A DNA stretch of 64,000 nucleotides from G963662265 sp963668545 (GTDB taxonomy: Bacteria; Spirochaetota; Spirochaetia; CADAEX01), in assembly GCA_963668545.1 (NCBI GenBank), contig OY764868.1, positions 2,356,001-2,420,000 of the forward strand, given 5' to 3'. Under the pieces are notes generated by a model, which was not told the origin of the DNA, did not search any database, and worked only from the letters and a program-made list of their open reading frames with translations. Shown one piece after another: positions 19,334 to 28,710 of this stretch. Position 1 is the first letter of the stretch. Every line of letters begins with the position of its first letter. The position numbers were made by a program, and so were the translations under genes.

Positions 19334-20575
19334 TTACAGAGCCCCGGCAGGAATCTGAATTATTCTGTCAGATATGAGTCTGACTTCACTGCTGTTATTT
19401 ACAACAATACCAAACGGCAGGGAATTTTCATTAACAAAATTACTCAAAGAAATTAAATCGTTTTTAGTATTGGAAACACCGAATTTGATTTCAACCGGCA
19501 AGGTACCGAATTTACCGTCAAGAACTAAATCAACTTCAGCACCATTTTTCGTGCGGTAATAATAGGGCACCCATCCTGCCTGGTTTATTGTACCCATTCC
19601 CTGAATTATTTCTTCTGTAATATAAGCTTCAAATAAATTACCGGCCCGGGTGTATTGAAGAAGACGGTCCCGCGTGTTAAGGCCCAGGAGAAAGTTGGCA
19701 AGTCCGCTGTCACGCAAATGTCCTTTTGGCTTTTTAACAAGCGACTTACTTACACTTTTTTCAAAACTTTTCAGCGACCTCCATAAATATGTGCCTTCTG
19801 CTATACTCAAATAGCTGGAGACAGTCACTTCTGAGCAGTTCAGAGTCCTCCCGATATCATTTCTGTTTAAAATACTGCCGCTTAACTGACTCAGCATACT
19901 TATAAATTTCCTGTAGTTTATATCATTGAGTTTGGGGAATTTACTTCTTATATCCTGCCGAAGATATGTTTTAAAATAATTATCCATCCATATTTCATAT
20001 ATTTCAGGGTCTTTTTTTAAAACCGGGTAGGGATAACCACCGGTAAGAAATTTATCAGTTACCTCATCATAAGAAAAAAGGAGTTCCAGATTTTGAAGCC
20101 TGCCTAAAGTATCATTATCTACTCCATCTGCAATTATTCTGTAAAAATCGGATACAGGTTTTTCATGAATCTCGTTAAGCTTTAAAGGACCTACTTCAAT
20201 TATACCTATTCTTCCTGCAAGACTTTCCGTAATCTCTTTTATCAATTCAGGAGAACTTGAACCGGTAATAATAAACCTTCCGTTTAAATTGCGGTCACTG
20301 TCTATTACACCGCGCAGTTCCCTGAACAGCTGTGGAGACTGCTGGGCTTCATCAATAATAATTTTATTGTTGTATTCCCTGAAAAAAAAGTCAAAATCCG
20401 AAGTTATGAAATCATAATCAGAAGATTTTTCAAGATCAAAATATTTCCATCCTGGTCTCAGCTGTCGTGCAAGAGTTGTTTTTCCGCACTGCCTTACTCC
20501 CAGATAAGCAATTACAGGAAATATTTCAAGATACTTATTGGATTTCTCAATCAGATTCCTTTTAATACCAGTCAT
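19334..20575 (-). CDS. AAA_14/DUF4143 ATPase with PD-(D/E)XK-like C-terminus
   Basis: 413 residues. Walker A GVRQCGKTT is at 26-34, Walker B KIIIDEAQQS at 71-80, and sensor-like TGSSSPEL near 104, the pattern of the AAA_14 ATPases. The C-terminal DUF4143 part contains YRTKNGAEVDLVLDG...LPVEIKFG (about 345-368), an Asp...Glu-x-Lys arrangement like PD-(D/E)XK nucleases. These orphan ATPases are common in bacteria, are often strain-specific, and have no settled function. The gene stands alone between pepT and gltD, with two inverted repeats directly in front of it. Its patchy distribution elsewhere makes recent acquisition plausible, but that is inference. Confidence 0.8.
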   Translation of the reverse strand: MTGIKRNLIEKSNKYLEIFPVIAYLGVRQCGKTTLARQLRPGWKYFDLEKSSDYDFITSDFDFFFREYNNKIIIDEAQQSPQLFRELRGVIDSDRNLNGRFIITGSSSPELIKEITESLAGRIGIIEVGPLKLNEIHEKPVSDFYRIIADGVDNDTLGRLQNLELLFSYDEVTDKFLTGGYPYPVLKKDPEIYEIWMDNYFKTYLRQDIRSKFPKLNDINYRKFISMLSQLSGSILNRNDIGRTLNCSEVTVSSYLSIAEGTYLWRSLKSFEKSVSKSLVKKPKGHLRDSGLANFLLGLNTRDRLLQYTRAGNLFEAYITEEIIQGMGTINQAGWVPYYYRTKNGAEVDLVLDGKFGTLPVEIKFGVSNTKNDLISLSNFVNENSLPFGIVVNNSSEVRLISDRIIQIPAGAL

Positions 20576-20577
20576 TT

Positions 20578-20634
20578 TCTAAGTTTAACTTAGAAATTTA
20601 CTGGTGTCAATTTAATAATAAACACCAGTAAATT
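20578..20634. promoter_or_regulatory. Two inverted repeats upstream of the DUF4143 ATPase
   Basis: TCTAAGTTTAACTTAGA (20578-20594) is a near-perfect palindrome starting 3 bp before the ATPase start codon. Immediately beyond it, AATTTACTGGTGT (20595-20607) and ACACCAGTAAATT (20622-20634) form a perfect 13-bp inverted repeat with a 14-bp spacer. They could be an operator, or a terminator-like structure for gltD (no T-run is present). Function is not known. Confidence 0.5.
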
Positions 20635-20662
20635 CATTTCCAAAAAAAATCAAAAAAACATT

Positions 20663-22105
20663 CTAAACACCGAAATCTGCAATTACAGATTCAGCTGCAA
20701 TACGGCCGCTGTTCATTGCCCTTGCAACAAGTGAAGGTCCTGTTGAGCTGTCACCTGCAGCATAGATATTTTCAGCACTTGTCCTTCCCTTTCCATCTGT
20801 TTTGATATTGCCTTTCCTGTCATATTTCACCTTCAGGCTGTTGAGAAGCCTGCTCTGTTCAACATGGAGAAATCCTGCAGATATTATCACCAGGTCGACA
20901 TCAAGCTGAAACTCGGACCCCGGAACAGTTCTGTATTTTCTGACAGGACTCCCGTCACGGCTGAAATCACTGTACCATTCAATCCGCCTGCACCATGCTT
21001 TCTCAACCGCAATGTCCCTGCCTGAAAACTGGTAAACCTCGACTCCCCAGTCCCTTACTCCCCCTTCTTCATGGGAAGTTGAGACCCTTTTTATAACAGG
21101 CCAGTAGGGCCATGCGGGATTTGAAGCATCGTTCCATTCTGCAGGTTCATCCATTATTTCATACTGCCAGATACTGTCAGCTCCCTGCCTTACAGCAGAA
21201 CCAACACAGTCCGATCCTGTATCACCCCCCCCTATGACAAGGACTTTTTTCCCTTCAGCAGATATGAGTTTTTCACCATCATCTTCCCCTGAAAGAGATT
21301 TGCTTATCCCGGAAAGATAATCCATGGCAAAACATATGTTTTCAAGCCCCCTTCCCAGGGCATTTACATCCCTCGGGACAGAGCTCCCCTGAGTCATCAG
21401 AATAACATCAAAACTTCTTCTCAGGTATGCAGGGGAAATATCCTCGCCCACGTTCACCTCAGTCTCAAAAACAATCCCCTCTTTTTCAAGGATCTCGATT
21501 CTCCTGTCGATAATCCATTTTTCAAGCTTGAATGAGGGGATTCCGTACCTTAAAAGTCCCCCCGGCTGTTTCTCCTTTTCAAAAACTGTAACGCTGAACC
21601 CCTTTCTTCTCAGCTGCTGGGCAGCTGCAAGGCCGGCGGGACCTGATCCGATTACAGCAGCCTTTATCCCGTTTTCGGTTTCAGGGGGCAGGGGTTTTAT
21701 CCAGTTCTCTGAAAAAGCCTTTTCCACAATACGGTATTCAACATTCCTGAATGATACAGGGCTTCCGCTTATTGAAAGCGAGCAGGATGCTTCACAGAGG
21801 GCAGGACATAGCCTTCCTGTTATCTCCGGAAAGTTGTTCCTGGCAGAAAGCCGGAGGAAAGCATCTTTCCAGTCACCCCTTGCAACAGCGCTGTTTATTT
21901 CAGGTATCAGTGATCCAAGGGGGCATCCTAGTGAATGGCAGAATGGGGTACCGCAGTCCATGCACCTGCTGCATTCTTCTTCTATCCGGTTTTCATCAGG
22001 ATACTCTGCAAACTCCCTGTAATGGGTAATTCTCTCCTCAACCTGCTGATAAACAGCCTTCACCTTATTCTTTTCAAGGAGACTTCCCTTATCTTGCATA
22101 CTCAT
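20663..22105 (-). CDS. gltD: Glutamate synthase (NADPH) small subunit
   Basis: About 480 residues. Two N-terminal cysteine clusters (CSRCMDCGTPFCHSLGCPLG and GRLCPALCEASC) bind the 4Fe-4S centres; VIGSGPAGLAAAQQL is the FAD fold and VLVIGGGDTGSDCVGSA the NADPH fold. The small subunit passes electrons from NADPH to GltB, which makes two glutamates from glutamine and 2-oxoglutarate. Start choice: ATG at 22103-22105 or ATG at 22097-22099; both have GAGG/AGAGG just upstream, within the end of gltB. A longer reading to 22132 has no better signal. The coding region overlaps the gltB stop, showing coupling in a gltB-gltD operon. Confidence 0.95.
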   Translation of the reverse strand: MSMQDKGSLLEKNKVKAVYQQVEERITHYREFAEYPDENRIEEECSRCMDCGTPFCHSLGCPLGSLIPEINSAVARGDWKDAFLRLSARNNFPEITGRLCPALCEASCSLSISGSPVSFRNVEYRIVEKAFSENWIKPLPPETENGIKAAVIGSGPAGLAAAQQLRRKGFSVTVFEKEKQPGGLLRYGIPSFKLEKWIIDRRIEILEKEGIVFETEVNVGEDISPAYLRRSFDVILMTQGSSVPRDVNALGRGLENICFAMDYLSGISKSLSGEDDGEKLISAEGKKVLVIGGGDTGSDCVGSAVRQGADSIWQYEIMDEPAEWNDASNPAWPYWPVIKRVSTSHEEGGVRDWGVEVYQFSGRDIAVEKAWCRRIEWYSDFSRDGSPVRKYRTVPGSEFQLDVDLVIISAGFLHVEQSRLLNSLKVKYDRKGNIKTDGKGRTSAENIYAAGDSSTGPSLVARAMNSGRIAAESVIADFGV

Positions 22106-25100
22106 ACCTCTTTTCCTCTTCTTCCCACACATCCTTCATTATGCTTCCGTATTCAAACGGGACCACCTTGACAAACAGGGGCCACATTTCATCCCACATT
22201 TCAAGTATCCCCTTTCCGGTTTCACTTCCTGTCATTTCAACATGTTCCCTGATAAGTTTTTCAAGTTCATCCCTGTCCCTCATCATGATTACAGGTTCAA
22301 TATTAACCATTTCAAGATTGCACCTGGTGTCAAAAAGCTGGTCCCTGTCAAGAACATAGGCAATCCCTCCGCTCATCCCTGCTGCAAAATTGTTTCCTGT
22401 CCTGCCGAGCACGACAGCAGTTCCCCCGGTCATGTACTCACATCCATGGTCCCCGATCCCCTCAACAACAGCTGTTGCGCCGCTGTTTCTCACACAGAAC
22501 CTTTCACCTGCAATCCCTGAAAAGAATGCTTTTCCGGAAGTTGCTCCGTAAAGGACAGCATTGCCTGCAATAACATTTCTCCCGGCACTGTATCCGGCCC
22601 TGGATGAGGGATATACGGAAATAATTCCTCCCGAAAGCCCTTTGCCGGGATAATCGTTGACCTCCCCCTCAACCTTCAGGCATATTCCGGGAGCAAGGAA
22701 TGCCCCGAAACTCTGACCTGCTGTCCCCCTGAAAAGAGCGTTCAAAGTCTTTTCAGGAAGTCCTTCAGAACCGTACATCACCGATATTACAGAAGAGAGC
22801 CTGGCGCCTATTGACCTGTTTATATTCCTGATATCAGCGGAAAAATTCCCTTCAGCTTTTTTCTCGATGTTGCCCCTGAGAGCCTTTATCATTCTGCTTT
22901 CAAGTTCATCCCTGCATTCATTTGCAGGAGAAGATATAAACCTTACAGGATTTTTAAACTCTCCATCTGAAGGGGCAAGTATTGCGGAAAAATCAAGATT
23001 TTTCCTGCTCACCGCAATGTTGTCAGTATCTGTCTCGAGAGATTCGCATCTTCCTGTCATTTCATCCAGAGTCCTGTAGCCCAGTGATGCCATAATCTCC
23101 CTCAGGTGCATTGCAGTGAACATCATGTAGTTTATTATGTGTTCCGGTTTTCCCCTGAAACGTTTTCTCAGTTCAGGGTCCTGGGTTGCAACCCCCACAG
23201 GACAGCCGTTATCATGGCATTTTCGCATCATGATGCAGCCTATACATACTAGAGAGACAGTACCGAATCCGAATTCCTCTCCTCCCAGAAGAGCAGCAAC
23301 TGCAATATCCCGCCCTGTTCTGAGCTGTCCGTCAACCTGTATCCTGACACTTCCCCTCAGATTGTTTCTGACAAGTGTCTGCTGAGTTTCAGCAAGTCCC
23401 AGCTCCCAGGGAAGACCGGCATACTTGACAGAAGAAACCGGGGCAGCCCCCGTTCCTCCGTCATGTCCGCTTATAAGGATCATATCTGCTCCCGCCTTTG
23501 CCACCCCTGCAGCAACCGTGCCTACTCCAGCCTCGGAAACAAGCTTCACAGATATCCTTGCTGAAGGGTTGCCGTTTCTGAGGTCATAAATCAGCTGGGA
23601 CAGGTCCTCGATTGAATAAATATCATGATGAGGTGGGGGGGAAATAAGTGTGACCCCGGGAGTTGAGCACCTTATTCTTGCTATAATACTGTTCACCTTG
23701 TATCCGGGAAGCTGCCCCCCTTCGCCCGGTTTTGCCCCCTGGGCTATCTTTATCTGGAGTTCATCAGCGTTTACAAGGTAGCTGCTTGTTACCCCGAAAC
23801 GCCCGGATGCAATCTGTTTTACATGGCTCCTGTAATCACTTCCGTCTTCAGAGATTCTGTAACGATCCTCATCCTCTCCCCCTTCGCCTGAATTACTCAT
23901 TCCTCCCAGGCGGTTCATGCCGCTGGCAAGGGTATAATGTGCTTCCCTGCTTAAGGAACCCATGGACATTGCAGAAGAGACAAATCTCTTTACAATAGAT
24001 GAAACAGGTTCAACCTCATCAAGATGAACAGGAATTCCCTTTCTGAACCTGAAAAGAGACCTGATAGTGTTAAGGCTTCCCGAATTTTTTTCTATCTCCT
24101 CTGCATATTTTTTATAAAGAGAATAATCATTTTCACGGACAGCCCTCTGAAGAAGCACAATTGCCTCTGGAGACATGAGGTGCTTTTCCCCTCCCCTCCT
24201 GTAATGGAGATTGCCGGAGTTGACAAAAAACCTGTTCTCATCCCCCCTGCCGCTTTCAGCCTTCTTATAACGCTCAACAGCTGTTTCAGCTATATCATTA
24301 ATGCCTATACCGTTTATCCTGGAGACAACAGAAGGGAAATATTTTTTTATCAGCTCTTCGGAAAGCCCTACAGCTTCAAGAATACCGCCTCCCCTGAAAC
24401 TCCTTATAGTTGAAATTCCCATCTTAGACATTATCTTCAGAAGACCTTTTTTGACAGCATTGATATAGTTCTCGAAAGCGATATCTGTCTTTACTGAAGG
24501 ATCTATCATCCCCCTGTTTTTAAGATAGTTTATAAGTTCAAATGCAAGATAAGGGTTAACAGCGCTTGCCCCCAGGTTAAGGAGTGTAGCAAAATGGAAA
24601 ACCTCCCTTGCCTCGCCTGTTTCAACAACAAGACCTGCAAGGTGCCTTTTCCTCTGCCTTGAAAGATAGTTGTGCACGGCAGAGACTGCGAGGAGAGGGG
24701 GGACAGGGACCTGGCCCGGTTCCGGGTTCTTGTCGCTGAGTACTACAAATGTGGTACCGTTGTCTATCAGGTTTTCAGCTTTCTCACACAGTTTCCTTAC
24801 AGCATTTTCAAGCTGAATACCGTTGTCCTCGGATGGGTAGAAAAAAGCCTTGAGGACCTCTGTCCTCTGTCCCTCAATTTCAATCTCAATAAGCTTCCTG
24901 ATATCATCATTTGTAAGGACAGGATGGTCAAGCTTGATCTGTCTGCAGTGCTCAGGTGTTTCAGTTAGAAGGTTGTGCTCCCTCCCTATGAAGCCCATAA
25001 GGGACATGACAATCCTCTCCCTGAGAGGATCAATAGGGGGATTTGTGACCTGTGCAAAATGCTGCTTGAAATAGTTATACATCAGCTGCGGTTTTTCAGA

Positions 25101-26624
25101 CAGAACTGCAAGGGGGGTATCATTACCCATTGAGATTACAGGTTCCTGGGCTGTTTCAGCCATTGTTTTAAGCGTCACTTTAAGGTCTTCATCAGTATAT
25201 CCGAACATATCTGTCAGATATGAGATATCAACCTCTTCTATTATTGAAGATTCAGGAGGCTGGAAAAGGTTTTTTAGCTCCAGAAGGTTTTCATTGAACC
25301 ATTTCCTGTATGGCTTCTGTCTTGATATGACAGCCTTTATCTCATTGTCAGAAAGGATCCTCTTTTTATCAAGATCAGCAATAATCATCCTTCCCGGGGA
25401 AAGACGCCCTTTTTCCCTTATATCCTCTTCATCAATCTCTATTACCCCGGCTTCAGATGCGAGTACCATTAAATTGTCCCTGGTAATGCACCATCTCGCA
25501 GGCCGCAGTCCATTCCTGTCAAGGGTTGCTCCGATTTTATTGCCGTATGTGAAAACAAGGGCGGCAGGTCCGTCCCACGGCTCCATAAGCGCCGCATGAT
25601 ACTGATAAAAGGCCCTCCTGTCCTGGCTTATATGGTATTCAGGGCTGAAAGGCTCGGGAACCATCATCATTATACTGTGCTCAGGGCTTCTGCCGCTGTG
25701 TACTAGCAGTTCATAGACATTGTCAAAGCACCCTGAATCACTCAGGTCCTCGTTTATTACAGGCATCACAGCTCTGCAGAATTCCTCCTCTGAAAAAGAG
25801 GAATCAGGCCGGGCTGCTGTTGTAAGGATGGATTTCTCCCTTGCCTTCATCCTGTCAACATTGCCGTGTATAGTATTGATCTCCCCGTTATGGGCTACAT
25901 ACCTGAAAGGCTGTGCAAGCGGCCATGAAGGAAATGTGTTTGTACTGTATCTCTGGTGAACAACAGCAAATGCACTTTTAAAAAGGGGATTGTTGAGATC
26001 ACTGTAGAATTTTGACACCTGGGGAGCCACAAAAAGCCCCTTGTATACAATACTGAAGGAGGAGAAAGAGGGGATATAAAACTGGTCTATCGGAAACTGG
26101 GGAGTAATCTTTTTTTCTATTTTACGTCTCAGCATATAAAGCTTTTTTTCAAGAGCCTCCCCTTTCAGCTTTCCGAATGAGACAAAAAGCTGTTTTATAA
26201 CAGGCATGGATTTTCTTGCTGTTTCACTCAGAACTGAAGGATCAACAGGAACATCCCTCCAGAACAGAAGTTCTCCCCCCTCTGCTGAAACAGATGCTTC
26301 AATATCATATTTAATATTTTTTATATGCTCTTTTCCTGAAGGAAGGAAAAACATTCCTACTCCGTAGCTCCCCCGTGAAGGGAGATTAATACTGCTGCTG
26401 AGTGCATATTCTGAAAACAGTTCATGGGGAATTGCAGACATGATGCCTGCCCCGTCTCCGACCTTTTCAGCCCCTGCAGATGCCCCCCTGTGTTCAAGCT
26501 TTTCAAGAATTATCAGACCTTTTGTAATAATTTCATGACTCTGGATATTGTTTATATCAGCAATAAATCCTACACCGCAGTTATCATGTTCATAAGACTT
26601 TCTGTACAGTGTTTTATGTTCCAT
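22089..26624 (-). CDS. gltB: Glutamate synthase (NADPH) large subunit
   Basis: 1511 residues. A short propeptide precedes Cys16 (HDNCGVGFIAD), which becomes the N-terminal nucleophile of the class II glutaminase domain (about 16-430). Then come the central domain (about 470-760), the FMN/2-oxoglutarate domain (about 820-1200, with GGMSNSGEGGED and GHDGGTGAAP) and the GXGXG beta-helix (about 1260-1480). The 3Fe-4S motif CIGCIMMRKCHDNGCPVG is present. Start is ATG at 26622-26624 with AAGGAG about 6 nt upstream, preferred over an in-frame start 8 codons earlier. It is followed by overlapping gltD and preceded by an nrpR-like gene on the same strand. Confidence 0.97.
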   Translation of the reverse strand: MEHKTLYRKSYEHDNCGVGFIADINNIQSHEIITKGLIILEKLEHRGASAGAEKVGDGAGIMSAIPHELFSEYALSSSINLPSRGSYGVGMFFLPSGKEHIKNIKYDIEASVSAEGGELLFWRDVPVDPSVLSETARKSMPVIKQLFVSFGKLKGEALEKKLYMLRRKIEKKITPQFPIDQFYIPSFSSFSIVYKGLFVAPQVSKFYSDLNNPLFKSAFAVVHQRYSTNTFPSWPLAQPFRYVAHNGEINTIHGNVDRMKAREKSILTTAARPDSSFSEEEFCRAVMPVINEDLSDSGCFDNVYELLVHSGRSPEHSIMMMVPEPFSPEYHISQDRRAFYQYHAALMEPWDGPAALVFTYGNKIGATLDRNGLRPARWCITRDNLMVLASEAGVIEIDEEDIREKGRLSPGRMIIADLDKKRILSDNEIKAVISRQKPYRKWFNENLLELKNLFQPPESSIIEEVDISYLTDMFGYTDEDLKVTLKTMAETAQEPVISMGNDTPLAVLSEKPQLMYNYFKQHFAQVTNPPIDPLRERIVMSLMGFIGREHNLLTETPEHCRQIKLDHPVLTNDDIRKLIEIEIEGQRTEVLKAFFYPSEDNGIQLENAVRKLCEKAENLIDNGTTFVVLSDKNPEPGQVPVPPLLAVSAVHNYLSRQRKRHLAGLVVETGEAREVFHFATLLNLGASAVNPYLAFELINYLKNRGMIDPSVKTDIAFENYINAVKKGLLKIMSKMGISTIRSFRGGGILEAVGLSEELIKKYFPSVVSRINGIGINDIAETAVERYKKAESGRGDENRFFVNSGNLHYRRGGEKHLMSPEAIVLLQRAVRENDYSLYKKYAEEIEKNSGSLNTIRSLFRFRKGIPVHLDEVEPVSSIVKRFVSSAMSMGSLSREAHYTLASGMNRLGGMSNSGEGGEDEDRYRISEDGSDYRSHVKQIASGRFGVTSSYLVNADELQIKIAQGAKPGEGGQLPGYKVNSIIARIRCSTPGVTLISPPPHHDIYSIEDLSQLIYDLRNGNPSARISVKLVSEAGVGTVAAGVAKAGADMILISGHDGGTGAAPVSSVKYAGLPWELGLAETQQTLVRNNLRGSVRIQVDGQLRTGRDIAVAALLGGEEFGFGTVSLVCIGCIMMRKCHDNGCPVGVATQDPELRKRFRGKPEHIINYMMFTAMHLREIMASLGYRTLDEMTGRCESLETDTDNIAVSRKNLDFSAILAPSDGEFKNPVRFISSPANECRDELESRMIKALRGNIEKKAEGNFSADIRNINRSIGARLSSVISVMYGSEGLPEKTLNALFRGTAGQSFGAFLAPGICLKVEGEVNDYPGKGLSGGIISVYPSSRAGYSAGRNVIAGNAVLYGATSGKAFFSGIAGERFCVRNSGATAVVEGIGDHGCEYMTGGTAVVLGRTGNNFAAGMSGGIAYVLDRDQLFDTRCNLEMVNIEPVIMMRDRDELEKLIREHVEMTGSETGKGILEMWDEMWPLFVKVVPFEYGSIMKDVWEEEEKRYEYAR

Positions 26625-26666
26625 CTTTCTCTCCTTACGGCAAGTCATTGCCGCTTGATTTAAAGG

Positions 26667-26696
26667 AACATATCACTGCTGCTGTCACCAAGTCAA
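26667..26696 (-). promoter_or_regulatory. Candidate sigma70 promoter for gltBD
   Basis: On the minus strand TTGACT (26696-26691), 18 bp, then TATGTT (26672-26667). Transcription would start near 26660, giving a leader of about 36 nt with the AAGGAG site. An inverted repeat TTTCTTT-TT-AAAGAAA at 26706-26721 lies 10 bp upstream of the -35 and could bind a regulator. Confidence 0.5.
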
Positions 26697-26812
26697 CTCA
26701 GAGTGTTTCTTTTTAAAGAAATTCTAACATTGGTATTGATAATTTAAAGTTATTGGACTTATTGGATCTTTAAGGCAGTAAAAGGATGCTGAAAGGCGGC
26801 AATTCTGCCGTT

Positions 26813-27877
26813 TCAGCGCACCCTGTTTCTGAGTTCACGGTATGAAAACATATCTTTCACATCCACAAGGGCGGACAATGCGCTTGATTTTACAGAAATT
26901 CCCTTTTCCTCCAGATAGGCAACGGCATTTAAGCCGCCGGGAGCAACTCCTCCGACCCTTCCTTCATTGACAGGTATGTCAAAAAGCTCTTTTCCGGGCC
27001 AGCCTAGGGCAAAAAGACTGCCCAGCCCTTCCCCTTCTATCTGCGAATTCACTTCCATCACTGTTTTCCGGCAGCTTTCAGGAAATTCAATGAAACTTGC
27101 CCCGATCCTGCCGCTTCCTGATGTGAGAACGCTGTCAATATCTGTCATTTTACCCTTGATAAATATTTCAAGGGGATCAATGCTTGTTCCCCCGTATTTT
27201 ATTATCTCAAGAAACCTTACAGGGACTTTCTCCGCTATCTCAAGTATTCCTCCGAATACTGATTTTACAGGTATCCCTTTTTTCAGAAGTATGGAATTGA
27301 TATTTACCGAACTTACAGTTCCTATTCCTGTATATCCCCAGGGGACAGGGACTGAAGCTGATGATACACTTTCATTTTTTATGCCTCTGATATCAGATTC
27401 CCGGCTGTCTGACAGAGAAGAGCTTTTCTTTTTCCCCGGCTCAAATACAGTTACCAGTTCACCCATGGTGTATCCGGATGAGAAGCTGTCATAGAGAAGA
27501 TCAACTGCCCCGGGAAGCTCCGAGTTCTTTATGAGGCTGATATTTACTATTATGGTGCCGGCTCCGTCTGTCAGGCTGTAGGTTGAGCGGGCTGTTATAT
27601 CATCAATACGGGCTGTCAGAAACCCGACCTTATCATATATCCTTGCTATTGAAAGCTCTTCAAATCCCTTTTCTGTAATTACCCTTCCCTGTTTACCGGC
27701 GCTCCTTGTAAGCCCCTCCCTGTCCATCTCAAGAAGGTGAAAACGGACAGTTCTTTCGCTTATCTCGTTTCCCATCCTGTTAAGCTCCTCTGTAATTACG
27801 CTTCCCGGAACAGGAGTTCCCGAATCCTTCAGAATCTTAAGAATTGCAAGCCGCTTTTTTTCGATCTTTTCTCCCAT
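26813..27877 (-). CDS. NrpR-like transcriptional regulator (winged helix plus one NRD/DUF128 domain)
   Basis: 354 residues. The N-terminus (about 5-65, RLAILKILKDSGTPVPGSVITEELN to ERTVRFHLLEMDREGLT) is an HTH_12-type winged helix ending in GRVITEKGFEEL. The rest is a single NRD domain, seen in IGTVSSVNINSILLKKGIPVKSVFGGILEI, KYGGTSIDPLEIFIKGKMTDI and VGGVAPGGLNAVAYLEEKGI. In methanogens NrpR represses nitrogen genes and is released by 2-oxoglutarate. Here it lies 188 bp upstream of gltB on the same strand, and close to glnN, so control of ammonia assimilation is a reasonable inference. The ATG is preceded by GAGGGTGAT. Ligand and targets are not shown by the sequence. Confidence 0.8.
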   Translation of the reverse strand: MGEKIEKKRLAILKILKDSGTPVPGSVITEELNRMGNEISERTVRFHLLEMDREGLTRSAGKQGRVITEKGFEELSIARIYDKVGFLTARIDDITARSTYSLTDGAGTIIVNISLIKNSELPGAVDLLYDSFSSGYTMGELVTVFEPGKKKSSSLSDSRESDIRGIKNESVSSASVPVPWGYTGIGTVSSVNINSILLKKGIPVKSVFGGILEIAEKVPVRFLEIIKYGGTSIDPLEIFIKGKMTDIDSVLTSGSGRIGASFIEFPESCRKTVMEVNSQIEGEGLGSLFALGWPGKELFDIPVNEGRVGGVAPGGLNAVAYLEEKGISVKSSALSALVDVKDMFSYRELRNRVR

Positions 27878-27959
27878 ATCACCCTCTCAGAAATCTAAGC
27901 CTGTAAAAAACAGTATAAATACAAAAGCCTGTAATGCATAGTTACAGCTTCACACAATC

Positions 27960-28018
27960 TTCACAATACTGACATGGTAATATTATAAACATATCCCTTT
28001 TTTCGGGTTATATTATAA
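27960..28018 (+). promoter_or_regulatory. Promoter region with 30-bp-spaced direct repeats before the response regulator
   Basis: GGTAATATTATAA (27976-27988) and GGTTATATTATAA (28006-28018) are direct repeats, 12 of 13 identical, starting 30 bp apart. TTCACA at 27960-27965 with TTATAA at 27983-27988 (17 bp) could be a promoter. The second copy ends 2 bp before the ATG, and no Shine-Dalgarno is seen. Confidence 0.4.
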
Positions 28019-28020
28019 CT

Positions 28021-28704
28021 ATGAAAAAGATATTTATTCTGGAAGATAACGATTCAATCAGGGAGGCCGTGGCAGGTTACCTGGAACTGGAAGACTATCA
28101 TGTACTGCAGTCGGGAAAAATTGAAGGCTCTGCCGATATAATAGAAAAAAACTCTCCCGATCTTCTTATTCTCGATGTTATGCTTCCCGACGGAAGCGGG
28201 TTCAACCTGGCTAAAAAGATCAGAAAGGAAAAGGATTACCCGATCATTTTCCTTACAGCAAGAGACCAGGAATCAGACAGAATCACAGGTTTTGAACTGG
28301 GAGCGGACGATTATGTTGTAAAACCCTTTTCACCGAAGGAACTTGTACTCAGGGTCAATGCGCTGCTGAGAAGAACATCAGCAGGAACAAGGGAAAACAG
28401 GGGGAAAACATGGCGCCATATGGGGCATGAAATACTGATTGACAGCGATAAACATATTATCAGGGAAGACAGCACACCAGTAAACCTTACAACAGCTGAA
28501 TGGAAAATAATTGAATATCTTTCAGATAATGCAGGTATTGTTCTTTCAAGGGAAAAAATTCTTGCGCAGTGCCTGGAATATTTCTATGAAGGTTCTGAAA
28601 GAACAGTAGATACCCATATAAAAAACATAAGGGGCAAGCTTGGGAATCCGGATTTCATAACAACAGTCAGGGGATTCGGCTACAGGTTTGAAGGTGAGGA
28701 ATAG
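28021..28704 (+). CDS. OmpR/PhoB-family response regulator
   Basis: 227 residues. The receiver domain (1-115) has the acidic pair EDND near 8-11, phosphoacceptor Asp52 (LILDVMLPDGSG), the Thr in FLTARD and Lys in VVKPFS. The winged-helix effector (about 130-225) has LTTAEWKIIEYL, the recognition region SERTVDTHIKNIRGKL and ends TVRGFGYRFE. It should bind direct-repeat DNA when phosphorylated by the kinase encoded 6 bp downstream. The signal and targets are not evident. The direct repeats in front of the gene may be its own binding site. Confidence 0.93.
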   Translation: MKKIFILEDNDSIREAVAGYLELEDYHVLQSGKIEGSADIIEKNSPDLLILDVMLPDGSGFNLAKKIRKEKDYPIIFLTARDQESDRITGFELGADDYVVKPFSPKELVLRVNALLRRTSAGTRENRGKTWRHMGHEILIDSDKHIIREDSTPVNLTTAEWKIIEYLSDNAGIVLSREKILAQCLEYFYEGSERTVDTHIKNIRGKLGNPDFITTVRGFGYRFEGEE

Positions 28705-28710
28705 GATAAT

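Noticed and set aside
21528..22022. 164-aa open frame on the plus strand opposite gltD
   Set aside because: It lies wholly within the well-supported gltD gene and has a composition expected of a reverse-strand shadow.
26625..26812. Methanogen NrpR operator (GGAA-N6-TTCC) upstream of gltB
   Set aside because: Looked for on both strands; not present.
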